Shown piece after piece: positions 27,374-36,497 of a stretch of 64,000 bases of DNA (position 1 is the stretch's first letter; each line of letters starts with the position of its first letter). The stretch spans positions 34,004-98,003 of the forward strand of contig CAMVUB010000003.1 in the NCBI GenBank assembly GCA_947170495.1, given 5' to 3'. The notes below the pieces were generated by a model. It was not told the origin of the DNA and searched no databases. It saw only the letters and a program-made list of their open reading frames with translations. The position numbers were made by a program, and so were the translations under genes. Origin of the DNA: an uncultured Prevotellaceae bacterium. GTDB lineage: Bacteria; Bacteroidota; Bacteroidia; Bacteroidales; Bacteroidaceae.

Positions 27374-27822
27374 AGAAAATCATCACTGCACTCAGATGCG
27401 TCTATGCCACGCAACTTCTTGTGGCTGCCCTCATCCTGCTCGTCTATGAAGCTGGCTGGCTGTCACCAGGGCTGCTGGCCGGCGATGCCACGACGTCGTA
27501 TTGGATGAACATGGTCGGCGTGGTCGTGACGCTGCTGTGCATCCTGCTGGCATTGAAACTGATGAACTTCAAGCGCGTGAAGGCCATGATTCATGCAGAC
27601 GAGCAGGACTATTTTGTCCTGTCGCTCGTACGCATCCAACTGCTGGGCCTGCCGCTCCTGTATAACACCTTCGCGTATTATCTGCTGGGCTGTGAGCCCA
27701 CCTGCGGCTATCTGGCGCTGATGTGCGTCGTGGCCTTCTTCTTCATCTGGCCCTCCGAGGACAAGATGCTGTACGAGCGTGGCATCGACGATGCCAAACA
27801 GGAGGACTCAACAAAGAACTGA
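27370..27822 (+). CDS. Small four-helix membrane protein of unknown function
   Basis: 150 residues with four hydrophobic segments (roughly 10-27, 45-64, 85-104, 113-127) and charged ends; the last is followed by the soluble tail KQEDSTKN. No family was recognised. The ATGA overlap with recR and the 6-base gap to the glycosyltransferase indicate one operon, but give no functional hint beyond an inner-membrane location. Confidence 0.7.
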   Translation: MKKIITALRCVYATQLLVAALILLVYEAGWLSPGLLAGDATTSYWMNMVGVVVTLLCILLALKLMNFKRVKAMIHADEQDYFVLSLVRIQLLGLPLLYNTFAYYLLGCEPTCGYLALMCVVAFFFIWPSEDKMLYERGIDDAKQEDSTKN

Positions 27823-27828
27823 GAACTG

Positions 27829-29025
27829 ATGAAACTGTCCGTCGTCATCGTCAACTACAACGTCAAGCACTTCCTCTGGCAGTGCCTGGACTCCGTGCGT
27901 CGCGCCTCCAAAGGTTTGGATGTGGAGGTGTGGGTCGTCGATAACGCCTCTTCGGACAAGTCCATCGACTATGTGCGTGTTGACTTCCCCGACGTTCACT
28001 ATATCGAGAACACGGAGAACGTGGGCTTCGCCCGCGCCAACAACCAGGCCATCCGACAGGCCACCGGCGATCTGGTGCTTCTCCTCAACCCCGACACATT
28101 CGTGGCGGAGGACACCCTCGCCCATTGCATACATTTCTTCGAGGAGCACGAACGCGCCGGTGCCGTGGGCATTCACATGGTGAACCACGACGGTTCCTTT
28201 GCGCGCGAGTCGCGACGCGGGCTCCCCACTCCAGCCACCTCCTTCTATAAGGTCGTCGGTCTTGGGCGTCTCTTCCCCACACATCGTCGCTTCGCCAAAT
28301 ACTATATGGGCCATCTGCCTGAGTTCGCCGACGGACAGATTGAGGCGCTCTCGGGGGCTTTCATGATGCTGCGGCGCAAGGCGCTGGAGGAGGTGGGATT
28401 GCTCGACGAGACCTATTTCATGTATGGCGAGGACATCGACCTCAGCTACCGCATCGGACGTGCCGGTTGGGAACGATGGTACACGCCCAAGCTGATGCTG
28501 CACTATAAAGGTGAGAGCACCCAGCAGACGAGCTTCCGCTATGTCTATAACTTCTACCACGCGATGCTCATCTTCTTCCGCAAGCATTTTGCGCGCCGCT
28601 ACTGGTTTGCGTGGCTTTTCGTGGAGATGTCCGTACTCGCAATGGGCATCCTCAGCATGGCCCGCAAATGGTTGAAACGCGGCTGGCGCTGGCTGAAGAA
28701 GATCACGGGCATCAACCGCTTGCAGCAGTTACGCCCCGGCAGCCCGGAGACTCTCCTCTTCCTCGGCTCCAACGAGGCATGGAACGAGGTGCAGGCCATC
28801 TGCAGTCGCGAGGGACTCGCTGCCACGCGTGCCGACGATATACCCTCTGACCCCATGGCGCCCAACTACCTCTATATCGTCTTTGAGGTGACCACCTACG
28901 GCCACCCCTATCAGAATATGCTGTGGCAGATGGTGGCCGCACACCGCAAGGGCATCCGCAGCCACCTCGGCACCTATAACCAGCAAACCCACACGCTCAT
29001 CCTGCCCAATGACATCTACTGCTGA
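27829..29025 (+). CDS. Family 2 glycosyltransferase
   Basis: 398 residues. The GT-A fold is marked by SVVIVNYNVKHFLWQCLDSV, VVDNASSDKS, ENVGFARANNQAI and the NPDT metal-site motif (VLLLNPDTF). MYGEDIDLSYRIGRAGW fits rhamnosyl-type GT2 enzymes. A hydrophobic stretch near 265-285 suggests membrane association. The last 90 residues or so (TLLFLGSNEAWNEVQAI onward) form an extra domain not needed for GT2 activity. The 3' end overlaps the GNAT start by 17 bases. Confidence 0.88.
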   Translation: MKLSVVIVNYNVKHFLWQCLDSVRRASKGLDVEVWVVDNASSDKSIDYVRVDFPDVHYIENTENVGFARANNQAIRQATGDLVLLLNPDTFVAEDTLAHCIHFFEEHERAGAVGIHMVNHDGSFARESRRGLPTPATSFYKVVGLGRLFPTHRRFAKYYMGHLPEFADGQIEALSGAFMMLRRKALEEVGLLDETYFMYGEDIDLSYRIGRAGWERWYTPKLMLHYKGESTQQTSFRYVYNFYHAMLIFFRKHFARRYWFAWLFVEMSVLAMGILSMARKWLKRGWRWLKKITGINRLQQLRPGSPETLLFLGSNEAWNEVQAICSREGLAATRADDIPSDPMAPNYLYIVFEVTTYGHPYQNMLWQMVAAHRKGIRSHLGTYNQQTHTLILPNDIYC

Positions 29026-29560
29026 CATACGCCTGCGCGCCCTGGAGCCCGAAGACCTGGAGCTCATGTACCGCATTGAGAACGACAGCCGCTTCTGGCG
29101 TCACGGCAGCACGACCGTGCCCTACTCCCGCTATGCCCTGCGCGAGTATATCGCCAACAGCCGGGGGGACATCTTTGCCGACGGGCAGGTGCGACTCGTC
29201 ATCGAGCGCGTCAGCACAGAGGACAGCAACGCAGCAGCCACACCCATCGGCTTCGCTGACCTCGTGAACTTCGACGCCATCCATCTGCGGGCAGAGATAG
29301 GCTTGCTGATTCTACCTGAATACCAAGGGAAACACTATGGCCGTCCCGTGGTGGAAGCACTCTGCGCCTATGCCCGCCAGTTGCACCTCCACCAGATCTA
29401 CGCCATCATCGCCACCACAAACGAGCCAGCCCTGCAACTTTTCTCGCATGCTGGCTTTCAGGCCTCGGCGAAGTTGCAGGACTGGCTTCGTACTGACGAT
29501 GGCTTTGTAGATGCTGTCGTCTGGCAACAGCTTTTATCTTCCACGCCCGCCACCGCGTGA
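29009..29560 (+). CDS. GNAT-family N-acetyltransferase (RimJ/RimL-like)
   Basis: 183 residues. The pattern DIRLRALEPEDLELMYRIEN, EIGLLILPEYQGKHYGRPVV (acetyl-CoA binding region) and IYAIIATTNEPALQLFSHAGF is that of acetyltransferases acting on protein N-termini, polyamines or antibiotics; the substrate is unknown. It starts inside the end of the glycosyltransferase gene, and its 3' end overlaps the convergent downstream gene by 27 bases. Confidence 0.85.
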   Translation: MTSTADIRLRALEPEDLELMYRIENDSRFWRHGSTTVPYSRYALREYIANSRGDIFADGQVRLVIERVSTEDSNAAATPIGFADLVNFDAIHLRAEIGLLILPEYQGKHYGRPVVEALCAYARQLHLHQIYAIIATTNEPALQLFSHAGFQASAKLQDWLRTDDGFVDAVVWQQLLSSTPATA

Positions 29561-30451
29561 GCTACCGCCGTGGGAACCGCCTCTGTGGGAACCGCCACTG
29601 AAGCCGCCACCTCGTGAGCCGCCGCTGTGCGAACCTCCGCTGAAGGAGCCGCTGCGCGTGTGGCTGCCACCACCGAAGCTGCTGGGGCGCGAACCACCGT
29701 AGCTCGAAGAGGATGAGTGACCTACCGATGAGCGACCTACGGACGTATGACCTACGGACGTATGGTTGCTGTGACCTACCGTGGAGCGGGTGGAGCTGGG
29801 ATGACCGTAGCTGCTGCTGCCGTGCGAACGGGAATCGTGGTTCGAAGGACGACCGCTCATGTGGGAACCGCCACCTCTATTCGGGGAATGGTAGCTACCG
29901 CCGGGGCGATGGCTGGGATGACTGCCGCCGTGGTGTACGCTGCCATGATGGCCGATGGGGCCACGGTCATGTCCGCGGAAGCCGCCGTTCCAATGTGGGC
30001 GACGCGAACCATAGTAGCCTGCGTGGTGATAGTAACGCCCGTGGCCGCCACGATAGCTGTAGAACACCGACGGGTGGTTGTAATAGTAATGACCCACGCG
30101 ATAGTAGCGATACACCGGCAGGTACCACGCGCCACTCAGCCAAGTCAGCGGACGGAAGAAATAGTCAGCCGCCATGAACAGCGAATACTGCCAGTCGTAG
30201 AGTATGTGGCGCAGGTCGGCGTTGCGATACGTGAGATAGTCGCCATAGAGATCGCGCTCATCGCGTACACTCAAGAGGTAGTCGAGGTTGATCTCATAGG
30301 CGTCGTTGTACTGCTGGTCGTTGAGGTTCAGCTCATACGCCATCTTATCTGTCAGGAAGCGGGCCTCCTCGCGAGCCTGCTCGAAAGACATTGCATTCAC
30401 GGGAAGAAGAGCGGCGAGGCTCATCACGAGGGAAAGAATCATCTTTTTCAT
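29534..30451 (-). CDS. Secreted protein with long Gly/Ser/His-rich low-complexity tail
   Basis: 305 residues. The signal peptide is LVMSLAALLPVNA. Residues about 20-120 form a helical and aromatic region (QQYNDAYEINLDYLLSVRDE; YLPVYRYYRVGHYYYNHP). The rest is disordered and built of GGSH, SVGH and GGGSRG repeats ending in RGGGRGR. No catalytic motif was found. Metal binding by the His-rich tail or a surface-polymer role is possible but inferred. The promoter at 30490-30520 confirms the start. The last 27 bases overlap the GNAT gene on the other strand. Confidence 0.75.
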   Translation of the reverse strand: MKKMILSLVMSLAALLPVNAMSFEQAREEARFLTDKMAYELNLNDQQYNDAYEINLDYLLSVRDERDLYGDYLTYRNADLRHILYDWQYSLFMAADYFFRPLTWLSGAWYLPVYRYYRVGHYYYNHPSVFYSYRGGHGRYYHHAGYYGSRRPHWNGGFRGHDRGPIGHHGSVHHGGSHPSHRPGGSYHSPNRGGGSHMSGRPSNHDSRSHGSSSYGHPSSTRSTVGHSNHTSVGHTSVGRSSVGHSSSSSYGGSRPSSFGGGSHTRSGSFSGGSHSGGSRGGGFSGGSHRGGSHGGSSRGGGRGR

Positions 30452-30489
30452 ATCTGTATAATTTTAGGGTTTCTTTTTGTTTTCTGCTG

Positions 30490-30520
30490 CAAAGGTACGA
30501 CCTTTTACACAGCCCACAAA
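30490..30520 (-). promoter_or_regulatory. Promoter of the Gly/Ser/His-rich protein gene
   Basis: The minus strand reads TTTG (30517-30520), about 19 bp, TACCTTTG (30490-30497), then a leader of about 35 bases to the ATG at 30451. Confidence 0.65.
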
Positions 30521-30562
30521 AGGAAAAAACCTAAACCGAAGAGGATTTTCCCTATCCCTGCA

Positions 30563-31591
30563 TTATGGGATGAAATTGGCGAGGGGACGGAGGCAGTCGC
30601 CTTCGTCGTCCATGAGGAAGTAATGGGGAATGCGAATGAAGCGGCCATTGCGGTCCACATGGCTATGCAGTACGAGGAGGAGGCGCCCGCGCCAGTCGTG
30701 GAAGAGCATCCCATGGCCGTAGTTCGGCGGTGTAATGGGTTTCGGCTCCTGCACCCAGGGACCGTCGAGGGTGCCGCTCTTGCTGTAGGCTACACCCATC
30801 GTGTAGTCACCGCCAACCCAGCTGGTCCACAGACATCCGAGGCGCCCGCTCTCTGTGCGGAACAGCCAGGGGCCGTCGGTGACGCGATTGGGCCAGGTGC
30901 CATCAGCGCGCTGCTGGCGCAATGGGGAACTGGGTTGCACATCACCGGCCTCGGTGCTCCAAGGGCTGTCGCTGGCACGGAACATGACGTGGCTCCACCC
31001 TATCGTGCCACTGAGGTCGTCGGTGAGGCGAATTTTCTCTACAGTGCCGTCGCCGTTCTGCAACCATTCATGGCAATAGACCATGTAGGGGTGGCCGTCC
31101 GTGTCGATCCACAGCGTGGCATCGAGCGTGGGCTTGAAGGCGGGCAGATAGACAGGGTCCTTCATGGGGCGGTACGGCCCGTCGGGGCGGTCGCTGACGA
31201 GGATGTGGCAGGCGCGACGCGGAATGGGCCGGCCAGCAACGGTGTCAATGTGGAGGTCGTTGTTGGTGAAGGTGGCGAAGTAGTAGTATTTGCCGCGATA
31301 GTGGTGCAGCTCAGCCGCCCAGACCTCCGGATGAGGTCCCATCCACGAAGCGGTATCGACCTCTATGACATTGCGGGGGCCGTCCCATGTCTGCAGGTTC
31401 TTGGAGGTCCACAGCAATCCGCCCGTGCCTGTCATATAATAGGTATGGGTGGCGGAGTCTGCGAGGATGAAGGGGTCGCTGAGGCGAATGCTGTCCGTGG
31501 GCACGCCCTCACGATAAGGCGGCACGCTCCGCTGCGCCGAAGCGGGCAATGAGACGATCAATAAAAGGATGAAGGATAAAGGACGAAGCAT
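30563..31591 (-). CDS. Secreted glycoside hydrolase family 43
   Basis: 342 residues with a signal peptide (LIVSLPASAQ). The five-bladed propeller starts at LSDPFILADSATHTYYMTG with the base Asp; the middle Asp is in LDATLWIDTDGHPYMVYC. The position often held by the acid Glu reads VTDGPWLFRTESGRLG. Family members act as arabinofuranosidases, xylosidases or galactosidases on plant or host glycans; specificity cannot be read here. No SusC/SusD pair is adjacent, so it is not a classical polysaccharide utilisation locus. The leader is full of short tandem repeats. Confidence 0.88.
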   Translation of the reverse strand: MLRPLSFILLLIVSLPASAQRSVPPYREGVPTDSIRLSDPFILADSATHTYYMTGTGGLLWTSKNLQTWDGPRNVIEVDTASWMGPHPEVWAAELHHYRGKYYYFATFTNNDLHIDTVAGRPIPRRACHILVSDRPDGPYRPMKDPVYLPAFKPTLDATLWIDTDGHPYMVYCHEWLQNGDGTVEKIRLTDDLSGTIGWSHVMFRASDSPWSTEAGDVQPSSPLRQQRADGTWPNRVTDGPWLFRTESGRLGCLWTSWVGGDYTMGVAYSKSGTLDGPWVQEPKPITPPNYGHGMLFHDWRGRLLLVLHSHVDRNGRFIRIPHYFLMDDEGDCLRPLANFIP

Positions 31592-31596
31592 GGGCG

Positions 31597-31742
31597 GGTT
31601 TATGGTTTATGGTTTATGGTTGAAGGTTCAAAAGTTCAAGGGTTCAAGAAGTTCAAGGGTTCAAAAGTTCAAGGGTTCAAGAAGTTCAAGGGTTCAAGGA
31701 CTAATCTTTAATCTCTAATCTTTAATCTTTAATCTTTAATCT
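31597..31742 (+). repeat. Nested 7-8 bp arrays (GTTTATG, GGTTCAAG, TAATCTT)
   Basis: Three arrays follow each other between the GH43 and EamA genes: TTTATGG units, many AGTTCAAG/GGTTCAAG units, and TAATCTT units that end at the EamA stop codon. They are irregular and lack unique spacers, so this is not a CRISPR. Confidence 0.75.
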
Positions 31743-32656
31743 TTCCTCCTAAAGAGGAATCGTATCTTCTTCCCCGCAACGAGGAGGGTGACGGCACCAA
31801 GGATGAGGACGATGCCGATGCAGATGCGAACGGTCAGCGTCTCACCAAAGACGAGTACACCGATGACGAGGGCCGTAATGGGCTCCAAGGCACCGAGAAT
31901 GGCAGCCGAGGTAGAACCGATATAGTGGATGCTCAGGTTCATGGTCACCAGCGAGATAATCGTCGGGAACAGTGCCAGACATACGAGGTTCACCCACAGC
32001 CATGGGTTATGGGGCGTCTGCAGGGCGAAGGAGAAGGAGGCAGCGTCGAGGTCGATGCCCGTGAGACGGATGACATAGAGGCTGGAGCCGAAGACGAGGG
32101 CCCAAAAGGTCAGCGTCGTAGATTCCATCTTCTTCAGCACGGAACGGTTCACGCCCACAATATATACCGCGTAGCTGAGCGACGACAGCAGCACCAGCAC
32201 CACGCCGATGGTCGATAGCGGCGCATCGGGTTTGCCGCGATAGAGCAAGGCGATACCCACGGAGGCCATTGCGATGCAGACCCATGTCAGGATGCTGGCC
32301 CTCTCATGGAAGACGAGCCACATGATCAGCGCCACGAGCAGCGGGTAGGCAAAGAGTATCGTGGAGGCGATGCCGGCGTCCATATACTGATAGCTGAGGA
32401 ACAGCAGCAGCGACGAGGCGCTGAAGACGATGCCCATGAGCGCCAGCGACAGCAGCTCGCGACGCCGCAGCCGGAAGCTCTTGCCCTGCACCAGCATCAG
32501 CGCTCCCATCATCAAAATAGCGAAGGCATAGCGGTAGAAAAGCATGGAGTCGGCTGTCATGCCGTCGGCATACAACGGCAATGCAAACAACGGATTCAAG
32601 CCGTAGCTGGCAGCAGCGATACTGCCGAGGGTGACACCTTTAACCTTGATATTCAT
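31736..32656 (-). CDS. EamA/DMT-family inner-membrane transporter
   Basis: 306 residues and ten membrane helices in two EamA halves (FYRYAFAILMMGALMLV in the first; LGALEPITALVIGVLVFGE in the second, the family's hallmark repeat end). These carriers export amino acids, nucleotides or other metabolites. The start ATG overlaps the stop of the M64 peptidase gene, implying a shared transcript, though a functional link is not evident. The C-terminal end FRRKD is encoded inside the TAATCTT array. Confidence 0.88.
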   Translation of the reverse strand: MNIKVKGVTLGSIAAASYGLNPLFALPLYADGMTADSMLFYRYAFAILMMGALMLVQGKSFRLRRRELLSLALMGIVFSASSLLLFLSYQYMDAGIASTILFAYPLLVALIMWLVFHERASILTWVCIAMASVGIALLYRGKPDAPLSTIGVVLVLLSSLSYAVYIVGVNRSVLKKMESTTLTFWALVFGSSLYVIRLTGIDLDAASFSFALQTPHNPWLWVNLVCLALFPTIISLVTMNLSIHYIGSTSAAILGALEPITALVIGVLVFGETLTVRICIGIVLILGAVTLLVAGKKIRFLFRRKD

Positions 32657-33954
32657 TCTCTTGCGGTGTAGAAATCAATGAGACGGCGAATGGCACGCTG
32701 ACAGACGGGACAAAACTCCTTCACCTCGTTAACCTTCATTCGACACTCCTGTGTGGGGCGATAGACGCCCTTGCTCTGGTAGCCGCCACCTTCATAGACG
32801 CCCACCTTTGTGGTGACGTCCTGACCATCGGGGACGGTAGGAATCGCTGTGCCCTCGGGCAGCATATCCTGCCACTTGCTGCCGAAATCTACGAGCGTCG
32901 TGAGATTGGGTTCCCAAGGCTCAGTATCTGCAGGGTACCAGGTCTCATACATGTCATCGTAGAAATACTCATCGCCGAGGCCGCCGAAGCTATGTCCGAA
33001 CTCGTGGACGATGACCTCCAGCTTCGAACGCGGGCTCTTGGCCGAGGCGATGGTGTAGCTGTTGAAGATGCCACCGCCGCCGTACTGCGTGGTGTTCGCC
33101 AGGATGATGAAATGCTCGAAGGGGATTCCCGTGCAGATATCGTAGAGGCGGTTGACGCTGGGGATGGTCATATAGCGGTCGGTGTAGAAGGTGTCGTAGT
33201 GAGCACCGAGGGCGGTGTCGAACCACACGCCCTTGCGGGGGATGGAGACGCCGTTCTGCACGGAACGCGGCATCACAGCCACGAAATTGAACTTCTGTAT
33301 CTGCGAGCGATAAGGCTCGTGGCTCATCAGCGCCAGCATCGTCGTATCGCACATCGCCAGGAAATCGGGCATCTGCTCCTCGTTGAAGCCTTCGGCTACG
33401 ATGGCGATGTCAATGCACTCGCGCGAGTCGCCGCCCTTCCAGATATAACGCCACGGCGTCTGCAAATCCATCGAGCGGTCACGGATGAGGATGTCCTTCG
33501 GATCCACGACGTGCCGCAGCTCCGAGGTGACGCGGTTGTGGGTGTCCGTGAGCGTGCAGACAACCTCCACGGGTCGCTGGGGATGCGGAATGAGGAAGCT
33601 GTTGTCGAAGCTGCGCTCCAGGCGCGTGGCCTCCTCGGTGTTCTGCCATTCCTGGAAGAGCGAGGAGAACGAGTGTTGATAGACGGTGTCCTTCGTGGCC
33701 GCGTCCAGCACCACTAACTGCCCATTGCCGCGCAGGAGCTGCTCGCCGAGATGATGGCGACGCCCATACCAGCCGCTGGTCTTCGACAAAGCCTTCAAGG
33801 CGATATGCTGTGTCTGCTTGGTTCCAGAGAACATGTAGTCGATGCGCAGCGTGGAATCCGTGAAGACCTCATTGAAATACACCTTCCGCGCTATAGCGGG
33901 TGACGACCAGAAGCCGCAGAACAGGAAGAAAAGAGCGAGACAATACTTTTTCAT
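32653..33954 (-). CDS. Secreted M64-family metallopeptidase (IgA-peptidase-like)
   Basis: 433 residues with a signal peptide (FFLFCGFWSSPAIA). The zinc site VHEFGHSFGGLGDEY matches the M64 pattern HExxHxxGxxDE. CIDIAIVAEGFNEEQM is the typical start of the peptidase domain, after an N-terminal beta domain of about 150 residues. M64 enzymes from gut and oral Bacteroidetes and from Clostridium ramosum cleave immunoglobulin A or act on other secreted proteins; the substrate here is unknown. The C-terminal region has a CRMKVNEVKEFCPVC cysteine cluster. Confidence 0.92.
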   Translation of the reverse strand: MKKYCLALFFLFCGFWSSPAIARKVYFNEVFTDSTLRIDYMFSGTKQTQHIALKALSKTSGWYGRRHHLGEQLLRGNGQLVVLDAATKDTVYQHSFSSLFQEWQNTEEATRLERSFDNSFLIPHPQRPVEVVCTLTDTHNRVTSELRHVVDPKDILIRDRSMDLQTPWRYIWKGGDSRECIDIAIVAEGFNEEQMPDFLAMCDTTMLALMSHEPYRSQIQKFNFVAVMPRSVQNGVSIPRKGVWFDTALGAHYDTFYTDRYMTIPSVNRLYDICTGIPFEHFIILANTTQYGGGGIFNSYTIASAKSPRSKLEVIVHEFGHSFGGLGDEYFYDDMYETWYPADTEPWEPNLTTLVDFGSKWQDMLPEGTAIPTVPDGQDVTTKVGVYEGGGYQSKGVYRPTQECRMKVNEVKEFCPVCQRAIRRLIDFYTARE

Positions 33955-33961
33955 GGTCTAT

Positions 33962-34408
33962 TTATTTTATTCTCATTCGGCCGTGCGCATTCGTCTTGTC
34001 AAAAAGGACAGGGGCGATATAGCAACTGAAATCAGCATCCATATCTACTGTATAAGTACCACTGGTGCAGTTCTCCGGCACTTTGAACGTGACTGTCGGA
34101 GCCTGCTTGTCGTAGCCGTCGTAGTTCGTGTGGATCTCAATCACCTTATCAATCCTATAGCCCGTCTCTTCATCGGTGTCCAAACCGCGGATTTTCCAAG
34201 TGTAAGTGGTGCCTGCAATACCGTTCCCTTTCCGGGTTTGGGTGAAAGTGAGTGTCACTTCCTCACCGGCCTTCGCAGGGTTCGGCTCTTGCTCGAGTTC
34301 ACCGAACATGGGACACACATATTCATCTTTCTCCTCAGCGCAAGAGAAGAGCACCACGGCAGCAAACGCCAATGGCAGTGCCAATAAAATCAGAAGTTTA
34401 TTCTTCAT
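33962..34408 (-). CDS. Small lipoprotein with an Ig-like domain
   Basis: 148 residues. The lipoprotein signal ends in VVLFSCAEE. The mature protein (PNPAKAGEEVTLTFTQTRKG, TYTWKIRG, APTVTFKVPENCTSGTYTVD) has the strand pattern of a bacterial immunoglobulin or PKD-type fold. The M64 gene starts 8 bases after it, so it may be a surface partner of that peptidase. No known family was identified. Confidence 0.7.
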   Translation of the reverse strand: MKNKLLILLALPLAFAAVVLFSCAEEKDEYVCPMFGELEQEPNPAKAGEEVTLTFTQTRKGNGIAGTTYTWKIRGLDTDEETGYRIDKVIEIHTNYDGYDKQAPTVTFKVPENCTSGTYTVDMDADFSCYIAPVLFDKTNAHGRMRIK

Positions 34409-34477
34409 ATCTTAAATATTTTATTTAACTTATTCGCTTATAAATGTCCAATTGTAAATTGTCCAATTGTCCAATGA

Positions 34478-35056
34478 TCAAAATGTTTTGAGCGCTTGAT
34501 AGAGTCGTTGCACGGGCAGGCCCACAACATTGAAGAAGGAGCCTTCGATGCGCTCCACGCCCACATAACCTATCCACTCCTGCACGCCGTAGGCACCGGC
34601 TTTGTCCAGCGGACGGTAGTGCTCGACATAGTAATTGATCTCGTCGTCGGTAAGCTGGCAGAAGGTGACATCCGACTGACACGAGAACGCCACCTGCTTC
34701 TCGGTGGTCGTCAGGGCGACGCCCGTGAACACTTGATGTGTCTTGCCCGAAAGCGCGCGCAGCATACGGCGAGCGTCGGCTTCGTCCTTGGGTTTCTCCA
34801 GCACCAGCCCGTCGATCCACACGATGGTGTCGGCCGTGATGAGCAGTTCGTCGGCCTGCAAGCTTGCGCGATAGGCCTCCGCCTTCTTACGACAGATATA
34901 TAGCGGTATGTCGCCGCCCTGCAGTTCCTGCGGATGGCTCTCGTCGATGCCCTGTAGCACGCGCACCTCGAAGTCGAGCCCCAGCCCGCCCAACAGCTCC
35001 TTTCGCCGCGGCGAGTTGCTGGCAAGAATCAGCTTATATTTAGAAAATCCTTTCAT
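34478..35056 (-). CDS. maf: Maf-like nucleotide pyrophosphatase
   Basis: 192 residues. The hallmark LILASNSPRRKELL is at residues 9-22, followed by ADTIVWIDGLVLEKPKDEAD and KTHQVFTGVAL. The family hydrolyses dTTP, UTP or modified nucleotides as house-cleaning enzymes. PRRKELLGGLGLDFEV fits the YhdE-type branch. It is the last gene in the nitroreductase-DUF2520-kdsC-maf series, an arrangement common in the Bacteroidales. A short array of CTTAATC-like units lies in the gap before it. Confidence 0.93.
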   Translation of the reverse strand: MKGFSKYKLILASNSPRRKELLGGLGLDFEVRVLQGIDESHPQELQGGDIPLYICRKKAEAYRASLQADELLITADTIVWIDGLVLEKPKDEADARRMLRALSGKTHQVFTGVALTTTEKQVAFSCQSDVTFCQLTDDEINYYVEHYRPLDKAGAYGVQEWIGYVGVERIEGSFFNVVGLPVQRLYQALKTF

Positions 35057-35135
35057 CCTTAATCCCTAATCCATAATCCTTAATCGATAAACGATAACCG
35101 TTAAACGAAAAAAGAACCATAATCCATAAACCCGC

Positions 35136-35654
35136 TTACCAGCCGAACGCCTTCTTGTCTGCCATCCACTTTCCCTGTGCCTTCAGCACCTGCTCCACCA
35201 CATCTCGTCCGCAACCGTAGCCGCCTTTCAGATGGCTGACATACACGGAGATGGCCTTGATTTCGGGGCAGGCATCGGCAGGGCATACGGGGCAGCCCAC
35301 GCGTGTCATGATCTCGTAGTCGGGGATATCGTCGCCCATATAGAGCACCTCGTCGTCCTTCAGGTCGTACTTGGCCTTCAGCAGCTCGTAGGTCTCCATC
35401 TTCACGGAACAGCTGAGGAAGATGTCCTCGATACCTAAGAGCTCGTAGCGCCGACGGATGGCCTCGGGACGGGCACCCGTGATGATGGCGATATGCAGGC
35501 CGCTCATCTGCGCCAGGCGCAGGGCGTAGCCGTCCTTGATATTTACCGTGCGCACAGGTTCGCCGTCGGGTCCCTGTGAGATCGTCTCAGCACTCAGCAC
35601 ACCGTCGATATCGAACAGCAGCGCACGTATTTTCTTTAAATCGTAGTTGATCAT
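35136..35654 (-). CDS. kdsC: KdsC-type HAD phosphatase (KDO 8-phosphate phosphatase)
   Basis: 172 residues, the usual C0-type HAD length without a cap. The nucleophile motif is [12 protein letters not shown] (Asp14/Asp16), motif [13 protein letters not shown], motif III region [39 protein letters not shown] is the tail that reaches the neighbouring active site in the KdsC tetramer. It dephosphorylates KDO-8-P for lipopolysaccharide core synthesis. It lies 28 bases after the DUF2520 gene. Confidence 0.9.
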   Translation of the reverse strand: MINYDLKKIRALLFDIDGVLSAETISQGPDGEPVRTVNIKDGYALRLAQMSGLHIAIITGARPEAIRRRYELLGIEDIFLSCSVKMETYELLKAKYDLKDDEVLYMGDDIPDYEIMTRVGCPVCPADACPEIKAISVYVSHLKGGYGCGRDVVEQVLKAQGKWMADKKAFGW

Positions 35655-35682
35655 AAACCTTAAACTCCTTAAACCTTAAACT

Positions 35683-36468
35683 TTAAACCATAAACCGAAT
35701 TATCCCTTCCGACATCAGCGTGTAGAGCCGTTGCAGGCCGGGCTGGTTGGCCAGCATCGCGCGCTGGAGCCCCATGACATTTTCGTCGCGCCGCACGGCA
35801 GGTCCCGTCTGCGCCTCGCGCGGCGAGAGGTCGTGCAGTTTGGCCACGGTCTCCTCCACGAGCGGCAGCATCACGGAGAAGTCGAGGTCGGCGTCGTGAA
35901 GCAGCTCATCAGAAATCGCGAAGCAATGGTTGGCGAAGTTACAGGCGAAGACAGCCGCCAAATGCAGCTTGCGCCGCAGTGCCGACGTGGAGCGATGCAC
36001 GCGCTCGTCATTACCCGTGAGCGCCGTCGCCAAAGCCGTAAGGCATTGCGCGTCAGCCTCCTGTGCCGCCTCGATGAAGAAATGCACGGTGCTGAAATCC
36101 ACGGCGCGCTCCTTGGAGAACGTCTGCATCGGATAGAACACCCCTCCGCGCTTATGCCCGGCATCCGCGAACAGCGACAGCGGCAGCGAGCCGGCGGTGT
36201 GCGCCATCAGCGCCTGTTCGCGCCCTTGATGCAGAGCAGCCACCGCATCGGGCAGCGCCGCATCTGTGACCGCCAGCAGATAGAGGTCAGCCTCGCGCGT
36301 GACAGCGTCGTAGCTGCCCCACACGGCCTTGCAGCCCATGCGCGCAGCCAACGCCTCGGCAGCGGTGCGGCTCTTGCTCCACACCTCCACCACGTCCTCT
36401 CCGCACGCCTGTAGCGCAGGTGCCACATTCGTAGCCACCCTCCCCGCTCCTATGATCGCAATCCGCAT
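35683..36468 (-). CDS. Rossmann-fold DUF2520 protein
   Basis: 261 residues from the ATG at 36468; the track adds 5 residues from a TTG. The nucleotide-binding start is IAIIGAGRVATNVAPAL. The middle and end (GGVFYPMQTFSKERAVDF, RRKLHLAAVFACNFANHCFA) are typical of DUF2520 proteins, which look like dehydrogenases of the 6-phosphogluconate/ProC type with unknown substrate. It stands between the nitroreductase and kdsC, all in the same direction. Confidence 0.85.
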   Translation of the reverse strand: MRIAIIGAGRVATNVAPALQACGEDVVEVWSKSRTAAEALAARMGCKAVWGSYDAVTREADLYLLAVTDAALPDAVAALHQGREQALMAHTAGSLPLSLFADAGHKRGGVFYPMQTFSKERAVDFSTVHFFIEAAQEADAQCLTALATALTGNDERVHRSTSALRRKLHLAAVFACNFANHCFAISDELLHDADLDFSVMLPLVEETVAKLHDLSPREAQTGPAVRRDENVMGLQRAMLANQPGLQRLYTLMSEGIIRFMV

Positions 36469-36497
36469 AGTCCTAATTTTCAATTTTCAATTTTCAA

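Noticed and set aside
29747-31552. 601-residue plus-strand ORF opposite the GH43 and Gly/Ser/His-rich genes
   Set aside because: It is antisense to two genes with clear family motifs and promoters; its sequence has no domain, and long open frames are common opposite GC-rich genes.
31597-31742. Possible CRISPR array
   Set aside because: Units are only 7-8 bp, vary, and have no spacers; no cas genes are nearby.
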